64,000 nt of DNA, from assembly GCF_022788695.1 (NCBI RefSeq), contig NZ_CP085154.1, forward strand, positions 248,001 through 312,000. Reading direction: 5' to 3'. Position numbers and translations under genes: made by a program. Positions 26,073 to 35,328 of the stretch are shown here, piece after piece. Source of the stretch: Pseudosulfitobacter sp. DSM 107133 (GTDB lineage: Bacteria; Pseudomonadota; Alphaproteobacteria; Rhodobacterales; Rhodobacteraceae). Position 1 is the first letter of the stretch, and each line of letters begins with the position of its first letter. The notes beneath the pieces were generated by a model, which did no database searches, was not told the DNA's origin, and saw only the letters and a program-made list of their open reading frames with translations.

Positions 26073-26479
26073 CTGATCGCCTCGCGAAAGGTGGCAAAGC
26101 TGGGGTCCTTGGCGATCCGCGCCATCATCGCCTCGCGCAGCGCACCGACCGTCTTGTACGGGCGCATGACCACTTCGAACTCCTGCACCAGCCCGTCGTC
26201 ATTCAGCGTGATCAGATCGACACCCACCGCATCCAACCCTTCGACCTTGCACTGGAACTCCAGCATCCAGTCGCGCCCTTCGCCCAGCACGCGGCGATAG
26301 GAGAAATCGGTGAAAACCGCATTCACATGCCCAAGCACCGCCGCCACGGCCGCACGCCCGGTCCACGTCTTCCAATAGGTCGGCGGCATGAACCGGATGT
26401 CCTCGGCAAACAGCGGCAGGATCGCGTCGTCGTTCTTGGCCAGAACCGCGTCGTGGAAGGCTTGGACGGTAGCGTGCAT
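26069..26479 (-). CDS. NTF2-like / SnoaL-type fold protein
   Basis: The 136-residue protein fits the nuclear transport factor 2 superfamily: an N-terminal helix (MHATVQAFHDAVLAKNDD), then LFAEDIRFMPPTYWKTWTGR and the beta strands RDWMLEFQCKVEG and GVDLITLNDDGLVQEFEVVM. Members are small enzymes or ligand-binding proteins of very varied function, so no substrate can be named. I took the ATG at 26479; an in-frame GTG at 26512 would add 11 residues. It converges with rarD with a 4-bp overlap. Confidence 0.78.
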   Translation of the reverse strand: MHATVQAFHDAVLAKNDDAILPLFAEDIRFMPPTYWKTWTGRAAVAAVLGHVNAVFTDFSYRRVLGEGRDWMLEFQCKVEGLDAVGVDLITLNDDGLVQEFEVVMRPYKTVGALREAMMARIAKDPSFATFREAIS

Positions 26480-26536
26480 TTGGGGGGCCCTTTCATCATG
26501 GGTTGAAACCACAGCCTACATCTGGAAAGCAGCGGC

Positions 26537-27184
26537 ATGGAAACTGTTTATGCGCCCCCGACCGATCCGCTGGTCTTTTTGCACGACGATGCGGACATCG
26601 TCGTCGTCGACAAACCTGCGGGCCTGCTCAGCGTGCCGGGGCGGGGTGACCATCTGGCGGATTGCCTGATCACCCGCGTTCAGGCCGTGTTTCCAACGGC
26701 GCTGGTGGTGCATCGGCTGGACCGCGATACCAGCGGCGTCATGATCTTTGCCCTGTCGCCCCACGCGCAGCGCACCCTGTCGACACAGTTCGCCGAACGT
26801 AAGACGCAAAAGGCCTATGTGGCGCTGGTGCAGGGCGAACCCGAAGAAGACAAAGGCACCATCGACCTGCCGGTGATTGTGGACTGGCCGAACCGCCCGC
26901 TGCAAAAGGTCTGCCACGAGACGGGAAAGCCCGCCGTGACCGACTGGCGCGTGGTCAAACGGCACGGCGACAGCGCGCGTATGCGGCTGGTTCCGCACAC
27001 GGGCCGCACCCATCAGTTGCGGGTGCATATGCTGGCGCTGGGGCATCCGATCCTGGGTGATCCGTTCTATGCCCATGGGGCCGCCGCCGATTACCCACGC
27101 ATGATGCTGCACGCCGAGGAACTGCGCGTGAAGCACCCCGAGAACGGGAAATCGATCCGCTTTCGCGCCAAGGCGCCGTTTTAA
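26537..27184 (+). CDS. rluA: dual-specificity pseudouridine synthase RluA
   Basis: The 215-residue protein aligns over its length with RluA, which makes pseudouridine 746 in 23S rRNA and pseudouridine 32 in several tRNAs. The catalytic Asp62 lies in VVHRLDRDTSGVMIF. Other shared segments are DKPAGLLSVPGRG, DWPNRPLQKVCHETGKPA and GRTHQLRVHMLALGHPILGD. The absence of an S4 domain and the short length separate it from RluC and RluD. Its stop overlaps the convergent fucosyltransferase gene by 4 bp. Confidence 0.92.
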   Translation: METVYAPPTDPLVFLHDDADIVVVDKPAGLLSVPGRGDHLADCLITRVQAVFPTALVVHRLDRDTSGVMIFALSPHAQRTLSTQFAERKTQKAYVALVQGEPEEDKGTIDLPVIVDWPNRPLQKVCHETGKPAVTDWRVVKRHGDSARMRLVPHTGRTHQLRVHMLALGHPILGDPFYAHGAAADYPRMMLHAEELRVKHPENGKSIRFRAKAPF

Positions 27185-28032
27185 GCTGTTGTGCCGACGC
27201 TGATCCAGCGCGGGGGCAGAATGTCGGGGTTGGACATGGACGTATCGGCAAACCACCTTGAGGGGCCTGCCACGATGCTGTCTGGCGTCTCGCCCAACCA
27301 TGCCGCCCACCAGCTGAAGGAAGAATTGGCGATGATGTTGTGCTGGCACAGGGTCATCAGGCGCAGGTCTTCGTAGTCGGCGTCGGGTCCGTTGAAATCC
27401 ACCACAACCTTGTCGAAGGGCAGCGGCAAGTTGGCCTTGGCCCAGTCGGGATCGTCCGAGAAGACGTAGACGGTGGGGTCGGCATCCATACGCATGCGAA
27501 TGGCAGCAAGGGCCGCGTCGTAATAAGCCTGATCGCACAGCGCCATGGTGTTGACCTTAACATAGTCCCCACGCCGCACGTGCAATGCCACCGACGGCCC
27601 ACGGGCGATACGCGCGGCCATGTCCGCGTTCTGCGCCGACATGGGCGTTCGAAAGACAAAGGCGCTGCGCAGCGTGTCAGCGATGTCGGCAAAGTACTGC
27701 TCCGACTGCCAGTAGCCGTGCAAATAGCTGTCGTCTGCCCAATGTGCGAAGTCCGGGTTATAGCCCAGTCCCTTCTCACGTCGAATGCGCGGCCGCTTGC
27801 CCAACCCGCGCCACGCCGCGTAGGCGAGCGGTTGCTGGTGTTTCACAGGGGGCAACGGTGCCTCAGCCAGATCGGGCAGGTCGAACACCCGCAAAAGCGT
27901 GCCGTCACCCTTATGCAGCGCCGTGCGATCGTCCAGCACCACGCGCGTGCACTGCCGTTCCGCCAACGCGCGCGCGGCGGCATATTGAAACATCTGGTTG
28001 CCCAGACGTCCGTGCAGGCGGGAAAAAATCAT
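27181..28032 (-). CDS. GT11 alpha-1,2-fucosyltransferase-like glycosyltransferase
   Basis: The 283-residue protein belongs to glycosyltransferase family 11. The N-terminal nucleotide-binding segment LHGRLGNQMFQYAAARALAE and the basic motif HVRRGDYVK are hallmark motifs, and the C-terminal NSSFSWWAAWLG is also typical. Members transfer fucose (GDP-fucose donor) in alpha-1,2 linkage to surface glycans. It stands alone here, with no GDP-fucose synthesis or polysaccharide genes nearby, so the donor and acceptor are open. It is convergent with rluA. Confidence 0.88.
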   Translation of the reverse strand: MIFSRLHGRLGNQMFQYAAARALAERQCTRVVLDDRTALHKGDGTLLRVFDLPDLAEAPLPPVKHQQPLAYAAWRGLGKRPRIRREKGLGYNPDFAHWADDSYLHGYWQSEQYFADIADTLRSAFVFRTPMSAQNADMAARIARGPSVALHVRRGDYVKVNTMALCDQAYYDAALAAIRMRMDADPTVYVFSDDPDWAKANLPLPFDKVVVDFNGPDADYEDLRLMTLCQHNIIANSSFSWWAAWLGETPDSIVAGPSRWFADTSMSNPDILPPRWISVGTTA

Positions 28033-28097
28033 GGATGGTTTTGATCCTCGGGTCTGTGTTCACATTGGATACGCGCAATAGCGGAACCGGACCAGAT

Positions 28098-28128
28098 TAA
28101 AAAAGGGCGAAGAAAACACTTCGCCCCT
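28098..28128 (-). terminator. intrinsic terminator of the aldehyde dehydrogenase gene
   Basis: On the minus strand GGGCGAAG pairs with CTTCGCCC (plus coordinates 28119-28126 and 28105-28112), and a T6 tract follows. It lies 32 bp beyond the aldehyde dehydrogenase stop. Confidence 0.88.
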
Positions 28129-28157
28129 TGTTTGATTCTTAGCAGGTGAACCTGATC

Positions 28158-29597
28158 TTATTCAGCCGCCCAGCCAGAGACTGCCTTGACCTCGAGGAAA
28201 TCCTCGATGCCCCAGACGCCGCCTTCACGGCCATTGCCCGATTGCTTCATGCCGCCAAAGGGTGAACCCGCCGCGCGGCTGGTGCCGTTCATTTCGACCA
28301 TGCCCGACCGCAACTGTTTGGCCAGACGGTTGGCGCGCGTGCCGTCCTGGGTCTGGACGTAGTTGGTCAGACCATAGACCGTGTCGTTGGCAATCTCGAC
28401 CGCCTCTTCCTCGGTGTCGAAGGGGATGATCGACAGCACAGGGCCAAAGATTTCCTCGCGCGCGATGGTCATGTCGGGGTTCACGTCGGCAAAGACGGTC
28501 GGTTTGACATAAAACCCGCGGTTCATCCCTTCGGGACGGCCCGTGCCACCGGCGATCAGGCGGGCGCCTTCGTCGATGCCCTTCTGGATCAGGTCCTGGA
28601 TCTTGTTCCACTGCACTTCGTTCACCACGGGACCGATGTGCTTGCCCTCTTCCGAGGCGGGACCGACTGTGACCTGATTGGCCACGGCAGCAGCCTCTTC
28701 AACCGCGCGGTCGTAAACGCCGCGCTGGACCAGCATACGGCTGGGCGCGTTGCACGATTGGCCGGTGTTGTTCATCATGTGCAGAACACCGCGTTTCACT
28801 GCCTTGTTGTCGGCATCGTCAAAGATCAGGTTGGCGCCCTTGCCACCCAGCTCAAGATGCACACGTTTCAGCGTGTCGGCGGCGTTCTTCGAAATCAGCG
28901 TGCCTGCGCGGGTCGAGCCGGTAAAGCTGACCATATCCACGTCCTTGTGGCCGCTCAGTGTGTTGCCGACACCGGCGCCGTCGCCGTTGACCAGGTTGAA
29001 CACACCGGCAGGAAAGCCTGCCTCGTCCATCAACTCGGCAAAGATCATCGCGTTCAGCGGGCTCTCTTCCGACGGTTTCAGAGCCATCGTGCAGCCTGCG
29101 ATGGCTGCTGCGCCAACTTTCAGGGTGACCTGGTTCATCGGCCAGTTCCACGGTGTAATCAACGCCGCAACGCCAACCGCTTCATAGATGATCCGGTCGT
29201 TCGGCGCGTGATCGCCCAGCGGGCGGACAAAATCGAACTTTTTCGCCGCAGCGATAAAGTTGGACAGGTGCCAGGTGCCTGAACCCACTTGCGATGTTTT
29301 CGACATGGAAATGGGCGCGCCCATTTCGGTGCTCATGGCGGCGGCCAGATCGTCGGCGCGGGCCTTGTAAACCTCGACCAGCTTTTCAACCAGTGCGATC
29401 CGCTCGGATGCAGGCGTGGCCATCCAGCCCGGCAAAGCCGCCTTGGCTGCGGCAACAGCGGCGTCGGCATCGGCCTGACCGCCCAGCGAGATCACGGCAC
29501 AGGGTTCTTCGGTCGACGGGTCGATGACGTTGTGGTCCTTGCCCTCAATCGGAGCAACCCATTTGCCATTGATGTAAAAGTCGCGTTTCTCCAGCAT
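28158..29597 (-). CDS. aldehyde dehydrogenase family protein
   Basis: The 479-residue NAD(P)-dependent aldehyde dehydrogenase has the oxyanion Asn in ITPWNWPMNQ, the catalytic Glu in LELGGKGANLIF, and the nucleophile Cys in NNTGQSCNAPSRMLV, followed by EEIFGPVLSI. It resembles the broad-range aldehyde and 3-succinoylsemialdehyde/betaine-aldehyde type clade, so the substrate is uncertain. I chose the ATG at 29597 because GGAGG lies upstream and the family N-terminus starts there; the frame stays open further upstream but crosses into the divergent peroxiredoxin gene. It diverges from the peroxiredoxin over 133 bp. Confidence 0.92.
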   Translation of the reverse strand: MLEKRDFYINGKWVAPIEGKDHNVIDPSTEEPCAVISLGGQADADAAVAAAKAALPGWMATPASERIALVEKLVEVYKARADDLAAAMSTEMGAPISMSKTSQVGSGTWHLSNFIAAAKKFDFVRPLGDHAPNDRIIYEAVGVAALITPWNWPMNQVTLKVGAAAIAGCTMALKPSEESPLNAMIFAELMDEAGFPAGVFNLVNGDGAGVGNTLSGHKDVDMVSFTGSTRAGTLISKNAADTLKRVHLELGGKGANLIFDDADNKAVKRGVLHMMNNTGQSCNAPSRMLVQRGVYDRAVEEAAAVANQVTVGPASEEGKHIGPVVNEVQWNKIQDLIQKGIDEGARLIAGGTGRPEGMNRGFYVKPTVFADVNPDMTIAREEIFGPVLSIIPFDTEEEAVEIANDTVYGLTNYVQTQDGTRANRLAKQLRSGMVEMNGTSRAAGSPFGGMKQSGNGREGGVWGIEDFLEVKAVSGWAAE

Positions 29598-29635
29598 GAT
29601 AATGCCTCCATTGCGGATCATGATTTGCGCGCACT

Positions 29636-29657
29636 GTGTCACCGGACCAAATGACAC
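29636..29657. promoter_or_regulatory. inverted repeat between divergent ALDH and peroxiredoxin genes
   Basis: GTGTCA (29636-29641) and TGACAC (29652-29657) form a 22-bp inverted repeat with a 10-bp spacer in the 133-bp divergent promoter region. It is a candidate operator that could affect one or both genes. It does not match the FNR or OxyR consensus as I know them. Confidence 0.35.
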
Positions 29658-29730
29658 GCAAGTCAGGGGATGCAACGCGTCCAAAGCCACACTACATTGT
29701 GCAGTAGAATTCAAAATAGGAGGACCATTC

Positions 29731-30384
29731 ATGTCCCTGCGCATCAACGATACGATTCCCGACCTGACCGTCGAAACCGACCAAGGCAGCTTTGGCCTGC
29801 ATGACTGGATTGGTGAAAGCTGGGCCATCCTGTTTTCCCACCCCAAGGATTTCACCCCCGTCTGCACCACCGAATTCGGCGCAGTTGCACAATTGGCTGA
29901 CGAATGGGCCAAGCGGGGCACCAAGGTGATCGGCGTCAGCGTCGATGGCGTGGAAGACCACAAGAAGTGGAAGGGTGATATCGAATCCTCTTCGGGTGCA
30001 AAGGCCGGCTTTCCGATTATCGCAGACAGCGGTCTTGAGGTGTCCAAAGCCTTTGACATGCTGCCGGCCGAAGCTTACCTGCCCGACGGTCGCACGCCCA
30101 ACGACAGCGCCACCGTGCGCTCTGTGTTCATCATCGGCCCCGATAAGAAACTGAAGCTGTCGATGACCTATCCGATGACCGTGGGCCGCAACTTTGCCGA
30201 AGTGCTGCGTGCGCTGGACGCGTTGCAAACCTCGACAGGCCATGGCGTAGCCACACCCGCCAACTGGAACGTGGGCGATGACGTGATCATTCCGGCAACT
30301 GTGTCGAACGAAGATGCCAAAGCCCGTTTCGGTGAGTTTGAAACCGTTCTGCCTTATCTGCGCAAGGCCGCGCTGCCTAAGTAA
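29731..30384 (+). CDS. 1-Cys peroxiredoxin (Prx6 type)
   Basis: The 217-residue protein is a Prx6-class peroxidase. The peroxidatic Cys is in DFTPVCTTEFGAVAQ, the conserved Arg lies in the TVRSVFIIGPDKKLKL region, and the C-terminal extension is of Prx6 length. It reduces hydrogen peroxide and alkyl hydroperoxides in the cytoplasm. The start at 29731 follows AGGAGG with good spacing. It is divergent from an aldehyde dehydrogenase, and an inverted repeat lies between them; its 3' end overlaps the convergent GT25 gene by 8 bp. Confidence 0.93.
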   Translation: MSLRINDTIPDLTVETDQGSFGLHDWIGESWAILFSHPKDFTPVCTTEFGAVAQLADEWAKRGTKVIGVSVDGVEDHKKWKGDIESSSGAKAGFPIIADSGLEVSKAFDMLPAEAYLPDGRTPNDSATVRSVFIIGPDKKLKLSMTYPMTVGRNFAEVLRALDALQTSTGHGVATPANWNVGDDVIIPATVSNEDAKARFGEFETVLPYLRKAALPK

Positions 30385-31087
30385 ACGAGACCTGCGGGCG
30401 CGCCGCGACGGCGCGGCGATACCGCCAGCGATTGATCTCCCGCATCAGCTTGCCGCTGGTGCGGGTTTTCTTCTGGATGGTCGATCCGCCCAGATCCGCC
30501 GTCAGTTCCCGCACGCCGTTGGGCAGGATGGTATGGACGCGCTGGCCATGAACCCAGTGCATTTGCAGGAACGTGTCTACAGGCCGGTCCAGCGTTTCGG
30601 TGGTCGCCAGCAAGCGTTGCGCCGCGTTGCGGCCCACCACCTGAAACACCGTTTGCAGGCCGATCACGCGGGGCAGCATAAGCGAGCAAGGGCCGTCGCG
30701 GGCCACCACCTGTGCGGGGGTCTCGCGGGTCTTGGCCGGAATGCGGATAAAGCTGTCGGCAGTGGCATGGGTGTTGACCAGCTTCTCCACATGCGGCCAA
30801 TGTTCGGTGTCCAGCGCCAGATCATCCTCGGCAACCAGGGCATAGTCCCAGCCAGCGTCCACGATCCGTTGCCAACAGGTGCGGTGCGACAGGAAACAGC
30901 CGACTTCGCCCGCGCCGATGGGAAATGGGTAGCGTGGATGGTGGATGTCACCGCGCGCAGGCGTTACTCCCGCATCAGCCCCGCGCACGGCCTCGATCAC
31001 TTGCGCATCGGGCAGGCGCTGGACCAACGTCGCGACGTTGGCGCGGCGCCGGGTGGCGCTGGACATATGGATAATCAGCGAATGCAT
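30377..31087 (-). CDS. glycosyltransferase family 25 protein
   Basis: The 236-residue protein shows the GT25 pattern: an N-terminal LIIHMSSATRRRANV with VIEAVRGAD, then GEVGCFLSHRTCWQRIVDAG and the metal/donor motif YALVAEDDLALD. Family members add sugars to lipooligosaccharide or to protein-linked glycans. Like the GT11 gene 3 kb away, it is isolated from any polysaccharide cluster. It is convergent with the peroxiredoxin gene, overlapping by 8 bp, which is unusual for genes of independent origin. Confidence 0.88.
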   Translation of the reverse strand: MHSLIIHMSSATRRRANVATLVQRLPDAQVIEAVRGADAGVTPARGDIHHPRYPFPIGAGEVGCFLSHRTCWQRIVDAGWDYALVAEDDLALDTEHWPHVEKLVNTHATADSFIRIPAKTRETPAQVVARDGPCSLMLPRVIGLQTVFQVVGRNAAQRLLATTETLDRPVDTFLQMHWVHGQRVHTILPNGVRELTADLGGSTIQKKTRTSGKLMREINRWRYRRAVAARPQVSFT

Positions 31088-31127
31088 GGCGGCATGGCTA
31101 ATGTGAATGTCCGCCCCGCGCCAGCGG

Positions 31128-31586
31128 TCACAGCGGCAACTCGGTCGTCGATTTCAGTTCTTTTAGCACGAATGACGAATGTACCTCGCGCACATAGGGG
31201 CTGCGCAGCAGCGTGTTGGTCATGAAATGCTCATAGGCCTCGACATCTGCCACACGCACTTTCATCTGGTAATCGGCGGTGCCCGATGTGGCCAGACATT
31301 CAACCACTTCGGGATGGCCTGCGATCAACGCGGCAAAGCCCGAAACCGTGGCCTCGGCATGGTCGCGCAGGATGATGGTGGCCAGAACGGTCAGCTTGCA
31401 ACCCGCATGCGACGGCGACAGCAACGCCACCCGGCGCAGGATGGCCCCCGACGCGTCGAATTCCTGAACCTTGCGCCAGACCGTGCTTTGCGCCATGCCG
31501 CAACGATCGGCAATTTGTGCCAGCGATTGACTGCAATCGCGTTGCAGTTCCCGTAATAGCGCTTTTTCCGTATTGGAATAATTCAT
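31128..31586 (-). CDS. Lrp/AsnC-family transcriptional regulator
   Basis: The 152-residue protein has an N-terminal winged helix-turn-helix (SLAQIADRCGMAQSTVWRKV) and a C-terminal RAM effector-binding domain (about 70-145; VVECLATSGTADYQMKVRVA). Such regulators respond to amino acids. It diverges from the Old Yellow Enzyme gene over 149 bp, so it may control that gene as well as itself. I chose the ATG at 31586 because it gives the normal family length; upstream in-frame starts would extend into the intergenic region. Confidence 0.9.
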   Translation of the reverse strand: MNYSNTEKALLRELQRDCSQSLAQIADRCGMAQSTVWRKVQEFDASGAILRRVALLSPSHAGCKLTVLATIILRDHAEATVSGFAALIAGHPEVVECLATSGTADYQMKVRVADVEAYEHFMTNTLLRSPYVREVHSSFVLKELKSTTELPL

Positions 31587-31735
31587 TCTCAGCCCGTTCC
31601 GTGGATTTTCGTGCTTATACAAGAGCCCCTGTGCGAAAGGGAAGTCCCCGTTGTGCGCCGCCGAACGGAACTGCTCTTGTAAGGGGGCGTTGGGCTGCTG
31701 AGATATAAAAGACGTAATGAAAAGGAAATCCCGAC

Positions 31736-32851
31736 ATGGCTGATATCCCGGCACATGAACCACTGTTCAACACGGTTAATCTGGGCCGCGTCGCTGCCCC
31801 CAACCGCATTGTTATGGCCCCGCTGACGCGGTCCCGCTCGACGCCCGACGAAAACGCGCAGACCGATTTGCACGTGACCTATTACACCCAACGCGCCGGT
31901 GCCGGGCTGATCGTGACCGAGGCCACGCAAATCAGCACGGAAGGGCAGGGCTATGTCTGGACCCCCGGCATTTTCACCGACGCGCAAGTGAACGGCTGGA
32001 AGGCCGTGACCGACTCGGTTCATGCGGCGGGCGGGCATATCTTTTGTCAGCTGTGGCACGTCGGCGCGATCAGCCACAGCGTGTTTCACGACGGCGCTGC
32101 ACCCGTGTCGTCAAGCGTATGGACCCCCAAAGGCGATGCCTTTGTCGGCGATCTGCACCCCGACGGCCCGATGGTGCCCCACCCCGAAGCACGCGCGCTG
32201 ACGCTGGAGGAAATCCCGCGTCTGATCGAAGATTATCGCCATGCGGCCAAATGCGCCGACAAGGCGGGGTTTGACGGTGTCGAATTCCATGGTGCCAACG
32301 GGTATCTGATCGACCAGTTCCTGCGCACCTCCGTCAACACACGCGATGACAAATACGGCGGCTCGGTCGAGAACCGCGTGCGTCTGCTGGTCGAAGGTGT
32401 CGACGCGGTGATCGACGTTCTGGGCGCAGATCGTGTGGGCGTGCGCCTGTCGCCAGCGGGTGGTCCCGGCGGGTCGCATGACGAAAATCCGATGGAGACC
32501 TACGTCGCCGCCGCCAAGGCGCTGTCGGGCAAGGGGCTGGCCTATCTGCACGTCGTCCGCTCGGGGGAACCCGAGAATACCAAGATCGTAGATGCCATGC
32601 GCAAGGCGTTCGACGGTCCATTCATCGTCAACGGCGGCTTTGAACCCGCCGAGGCGGCGCAGTGGATCAACGAGGGCCGCGCGGATGCGGTGGCTTTTGG
32701 CCGGATGTATATCGCCAACCCCGATCTGACCAAACGCATTTCCAGGGATGGCCCGTATAACCAGCCAAACCCGGATACATTCTATGGCGGAGGGGCCAAA
32801 GGCTATACCGACTATCCCACCCTGAACGACACGGCCCAAGCCGCCGAGTAA
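31736..32851 (+). CDS. Old Yellow Enzyme family alkene reductase (NemA-like)
   Basis: The 371-residue FMN protein is an OYE-family ene-reductase. It has NRIVMAPLTRSRSTPD near the N-terminus, QLWHVGAISH, the FMN/substrate residues in FHGANGYLIDQFLR, and IVNGGFEPAEAAQWI near the C-terminus. Homologues such as NemA reduce N-ethylmaleimide, nitro compounds and enones with NADPH. AGGAAA precedes the ATG. It is divergent from the Lrp regulator and ends at a strong terminator shared with pnp. Confidence 0.92.
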   Translation: MADIPAHEPLFNTVNLGRVAAPNRIVMAPLTRSRSTPDENAQTDLHVTYYTQRAGAGLIVTEATQISTEGQGYVWTPGIFTDAQVNGWKAVTDSVHAAGGHIFCQLWHVGAISHSVFHDGAAPVSSSVWTPKGDAFVGDLHPDGPMVPHPEARALTLEEIPRLIEDYRHAAKCADKAGFDGVEFHGANGYLIDQFLRTSVNTRDDKYGGSVENRVRLLVEGVDAVIDVLGADRVGVRLSPAGGPGGSHDENPMETYVAAAKALSGKGLAYLHVVRSGEPENTKIVDAMRKAFDGPFIVNGGFEPAEAAQWINEGRADAVAFGRMYIANPDLTKRISRDGPYNQPNPDTFYGGGAKGYTDYPTLNDTAQAAE

Positions 32852-32865
32852 CACGAACCACAAAT

Positions 32866-32902
32866 GAAAAAAGGCCCCGGTTTCGCTACCGGGGCCTTTT
32901 GG
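32866..32902. terminator. bidirectional terminator between the OYE gene and pnp
   Basis: AAAAGGCCCCGG pairs with CCGGGGCCTTTT around an 8-nt loop. It has T tracts on both strands, so it can end both the convergent OYE and pnp transcripts. Confidence 0.93.
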
Positions 32903-32926
32903 TATTTTCACAAAGAACGAAGCGCC

Positions 32927-35059
32927 TTATTCGGCGTCTTCTTCTTTCTTGATTTCTTCGCCGGTTTCCTGATCGACGACTTTCATCGACAGGCGCACCT
33001 TGCCACGGTCATCAAAGCCCAAAAGCTTCACTTTGACCTCCTGGCCTTCCTTCAGCACATCCGACGGATGGTTCAGGCGGCGGTTTTCGATCTGGCTGAC
33101 GTGCACCAGACCATCGCGCTTGCCAAAGAAGTTCACGAAAGCGCCGAAATCGACGATTTTCACAACGGTCCCGGTGTAAACGGCACCTTCTTCCGGCTCG
33201 GCCACGATCGACCAGATCATGTCATAGGCTTTCTTGATCGCTTCGCCGTTGGGCGACGCAATCTTGATGATGCCGTCGTCGTTGATGTCGACCTTGGCGC
33301 CCGACACTTCGACGATTTCACGGATCACTTTACCGCCCGAACCGATGACTTCGCGGATTTTATCCGTAGGCACCTGCATGGTTTCGATGCGCGGTGCGTG
33401 CACCGAGAAGTCCGACGCGCCGGTCAGTGCTTTGTTCATCTCGCCCAGAATGTGCATCCGGCCCGCTTTGGCCTGAGCCAGCGCTTTTTCCATGATCTCG
33501 GGCGTGATGCCTGCGATCTTGATGTCCATTTGCAGCGAGGTGATCCCGTTTTCGGTGCCTGCCACTTTGAAATCCATGTCGCCCAGGTGGTCTTCGTCAC
33601 CCAGGATGTCCGACAGGATCGCATATGATCCGTCTTCTTCCAGGATCAGACCCATCGCAACACCGGCCACGGCCGATTTCAGCGGAACGCCCGCGTCCAT
33701 CATCGACAGCGAACCGCCGCAGACAGAGGCCATCGAGCTGGAGCCGTTCGATTCAGTGATCTCGGACACAACACGGATGGTATAGGGGAAGTCGGTGGAT
33801 GCGGGCAGAACCGCCTGCAACGCACGCCATGCCAGCTTGCCGTGGCCGATCTCGCGGCGGCCCGGACCTGCGACACGACCCACTTCACCAACCGAATAGG
33901 GAGGGAAGTTGTAGTGCAGCAGGAAGTTGGATTTGAAGTTGCCGTGCAGCGCGTCGATGAATTGTTCGTCGTCGCCGGTGCCCAGCGTGGTCACGACCAG
34001 ACCCTGTGTTTCACCACGGGTGAACAGAGCCGAACCGTGGGTCCGCGGCAAAAAGCCGGTTTCGCACACGATGTCGCGGATCTCGTCGGTTTGACGGCCG
34101 TCGATACGCTTGCCGGTTTTCACAACGTCACCGCGCAGGATGGACGCTTCCAGCTTTTTCAGAGCGGACCCAAGGTTCGCATCTTCTTTTTGCTCGTCCG
34201 ACAGCGCGGCCATGATGGTCTCGCGGGCGGCGGCAACGGCTGTTGTACGCTCTTGCTTGTCGCTGATCGCAAAAGCGGCGCGCATCTCGGTCTCGCCTGC
34301 GGCTTTCACGGCTGCGGACAGCTCGGAATAATCGGCAGGTTGGAAATCGAACGGCTCTTTGGCCGCGCTTTCAGCCAGTTCGATAATCAGGTCGATGACC
34401 GGCTGGATCTGCTCGTGGGCGAATTTCACCGCACCCAGCATTTCGGCTTCCGACAGTTCGTAAGCTTCGGATTCAACCATCATCACGGCGTCTTTGGTGC
34501 CGGCAACAACCAGATCAAGACGTTGTTCGGGGTTCAGACGCAGGTCCTGCATGTCGTCGACTGTGGGGTTCAGGACGTAATCGCCACCTTCAAAGCCCAC
34601 GCGGCAACCGGCGATCGGGCCCATGAAAGGCGCGCCCGAAATGGTCAGCGCGGCGCTTGCGGCGATCATCGCAACCATGTCCGGGTCGTTGACCAGGTCG
34701 TGCGACAGAACGGTACACATCACCAGAACTTCGTTTTTGAAGCCGGGGACGAACAGCGGGCGGATCGGACGGTCGATCAGACGCGCGGTCAGGGTTTCTT
34801 TCTCGGTGGGGCGGGCCTCACGTTTGAAAAAGCCGCCGGGCACTTTGCCCGCAGCATAGTATTTTTCCTGGTAGTGGACGGTCAGCGGGAAAAAGTCCTG
34901 ACCGGGTTTTTGTTTCTTGGCAAAGGTTACGTTTGCCATGACCGAAGTCTCGCCCAGCGTGGCGATCACCGACCCGTCCGCCTGACGGGCCACTTTTCCG
35001 GTTTCCAGTGTCAGCGTTTCTTCGCCCCACTGCATTGATTTCGTCGTTACGTTAAACAT
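32927..35059 (-). CDS. pnp: polyribonucleotide nucleotidyltransferase (PNPase)
   Basis: The 710-residue protein contains two RNase PH domains with a helical linker, then a KH domain (about 555-610; [17 protein letters not shown]) and an S1 domain (about 622-690; [20 protein letters not shown]). It degrades RNA phosphorolytically from the 3' end and is a degradosome and sRNA partner. The usual neighbour rpsO is about 2.6 kb upstream here, separated by two unrelated genes. The leader (35060-35200) can form a stem between GACTCC and GGAGTC with a roughly 21-nt loop, in the position where E. coli pnp carries its autoregulatory hairpin; this is only suggestive. Confidence 0.97.
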   Translation of the reverse strand: MFNVTTKSMQWGEETLTLETGKVARQADGSVIATLGETSVMANVTFAKKQKPGQDFFPLTVHYQEKYYAAGKVPGGFFKREARPTEKETLTARLIDRPIRPLFVPGFKNEVLVMCTVLSHDLVNDPDMVAMIAASAALTISGAPFMGPIAGCRVGFEGGDYVLNPTVDDMQDLRLNPEQRLDLVVAGTKDAVMMVESEAYELSEAEMLGAVKFAHEQIQPVIDLIIELAESAAKEPFDFQPADYSELSAAVKAAGETEMRAAFAISDKQERTTAVAAARETIMAALSDEQKEDANLGSALKKLEASILRGDVVKTGKRIDGRQTDEIRDIVCETGFLPRTHGSALFTRGETQGLVVTTLGTGDDEQFIDALHGNFKSNFLLHYNFPPYSVGEVGRVAGPGRREIGHGKLAWRALQAVLPASTDFPYTIRVVSEITESNGSSSMASVCGGSLSMMDAGVPLKSAVAGVAMGLILEEDGSYAILSDILGDEDHLGDMDFKVAGTENGITSLQMDIKIAGITPEIMEKALAQAKAGRMHILGEMNKALTGASDFSVHAPRIETMQVPTDKIREVIGSGGKVIREIVEVSGAKVDINDDGIIKIASPNGEAIKKAYDMIWSIVAEPEEGAVYTGTVVKIVDFGAFVNFFGKRDGLVHVSQIENRRLNHPSDVLKEGQEVKVKLLGFDDRGKVRLSMKVVDQETGEEIKKEEDAE

Positions 35060-35242
35060 CTACGTTCCTCAGGTTGGCCACATCGGCCATTTGCTTAGGG
35101 GCCGTATTGCCCCTGACTCCGGTATCTTCTTTTCGGGCGCTGGAGTCCGGGCGCCGATCTCAGATTGGCGGGGCATACAGTGTTTTGCCCTATATGGAAA
35201 GCCTTTGCTGCTATGGCGCAACGTGGCCTGTGCCGTCCAAAA

Positions 35243-35277
35243 CGAAACAACCGCGCCCCGGATTGCAGGGCGCGGTT
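35243..35277 (-). terminator. intrinsic terminator of the AgcS transporter gene
   Basis: On the minus strand AACCGCGCCC pairs with GGGCGCGGTT (plus coordinates 35268-35277 and 35249-35258), followed by GTTTCGTTTT. It lies about 50 bp past the stop of the AgcS gene and upstream of pnp, so pnp needs its own promoter. Confidence 0.85.
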
Positions 35278-35328
35278 GCGGTGTTCACGGGGCAGACGGC
35301 AGGTGCGCCGTCTGCACGAGAACTGCGT

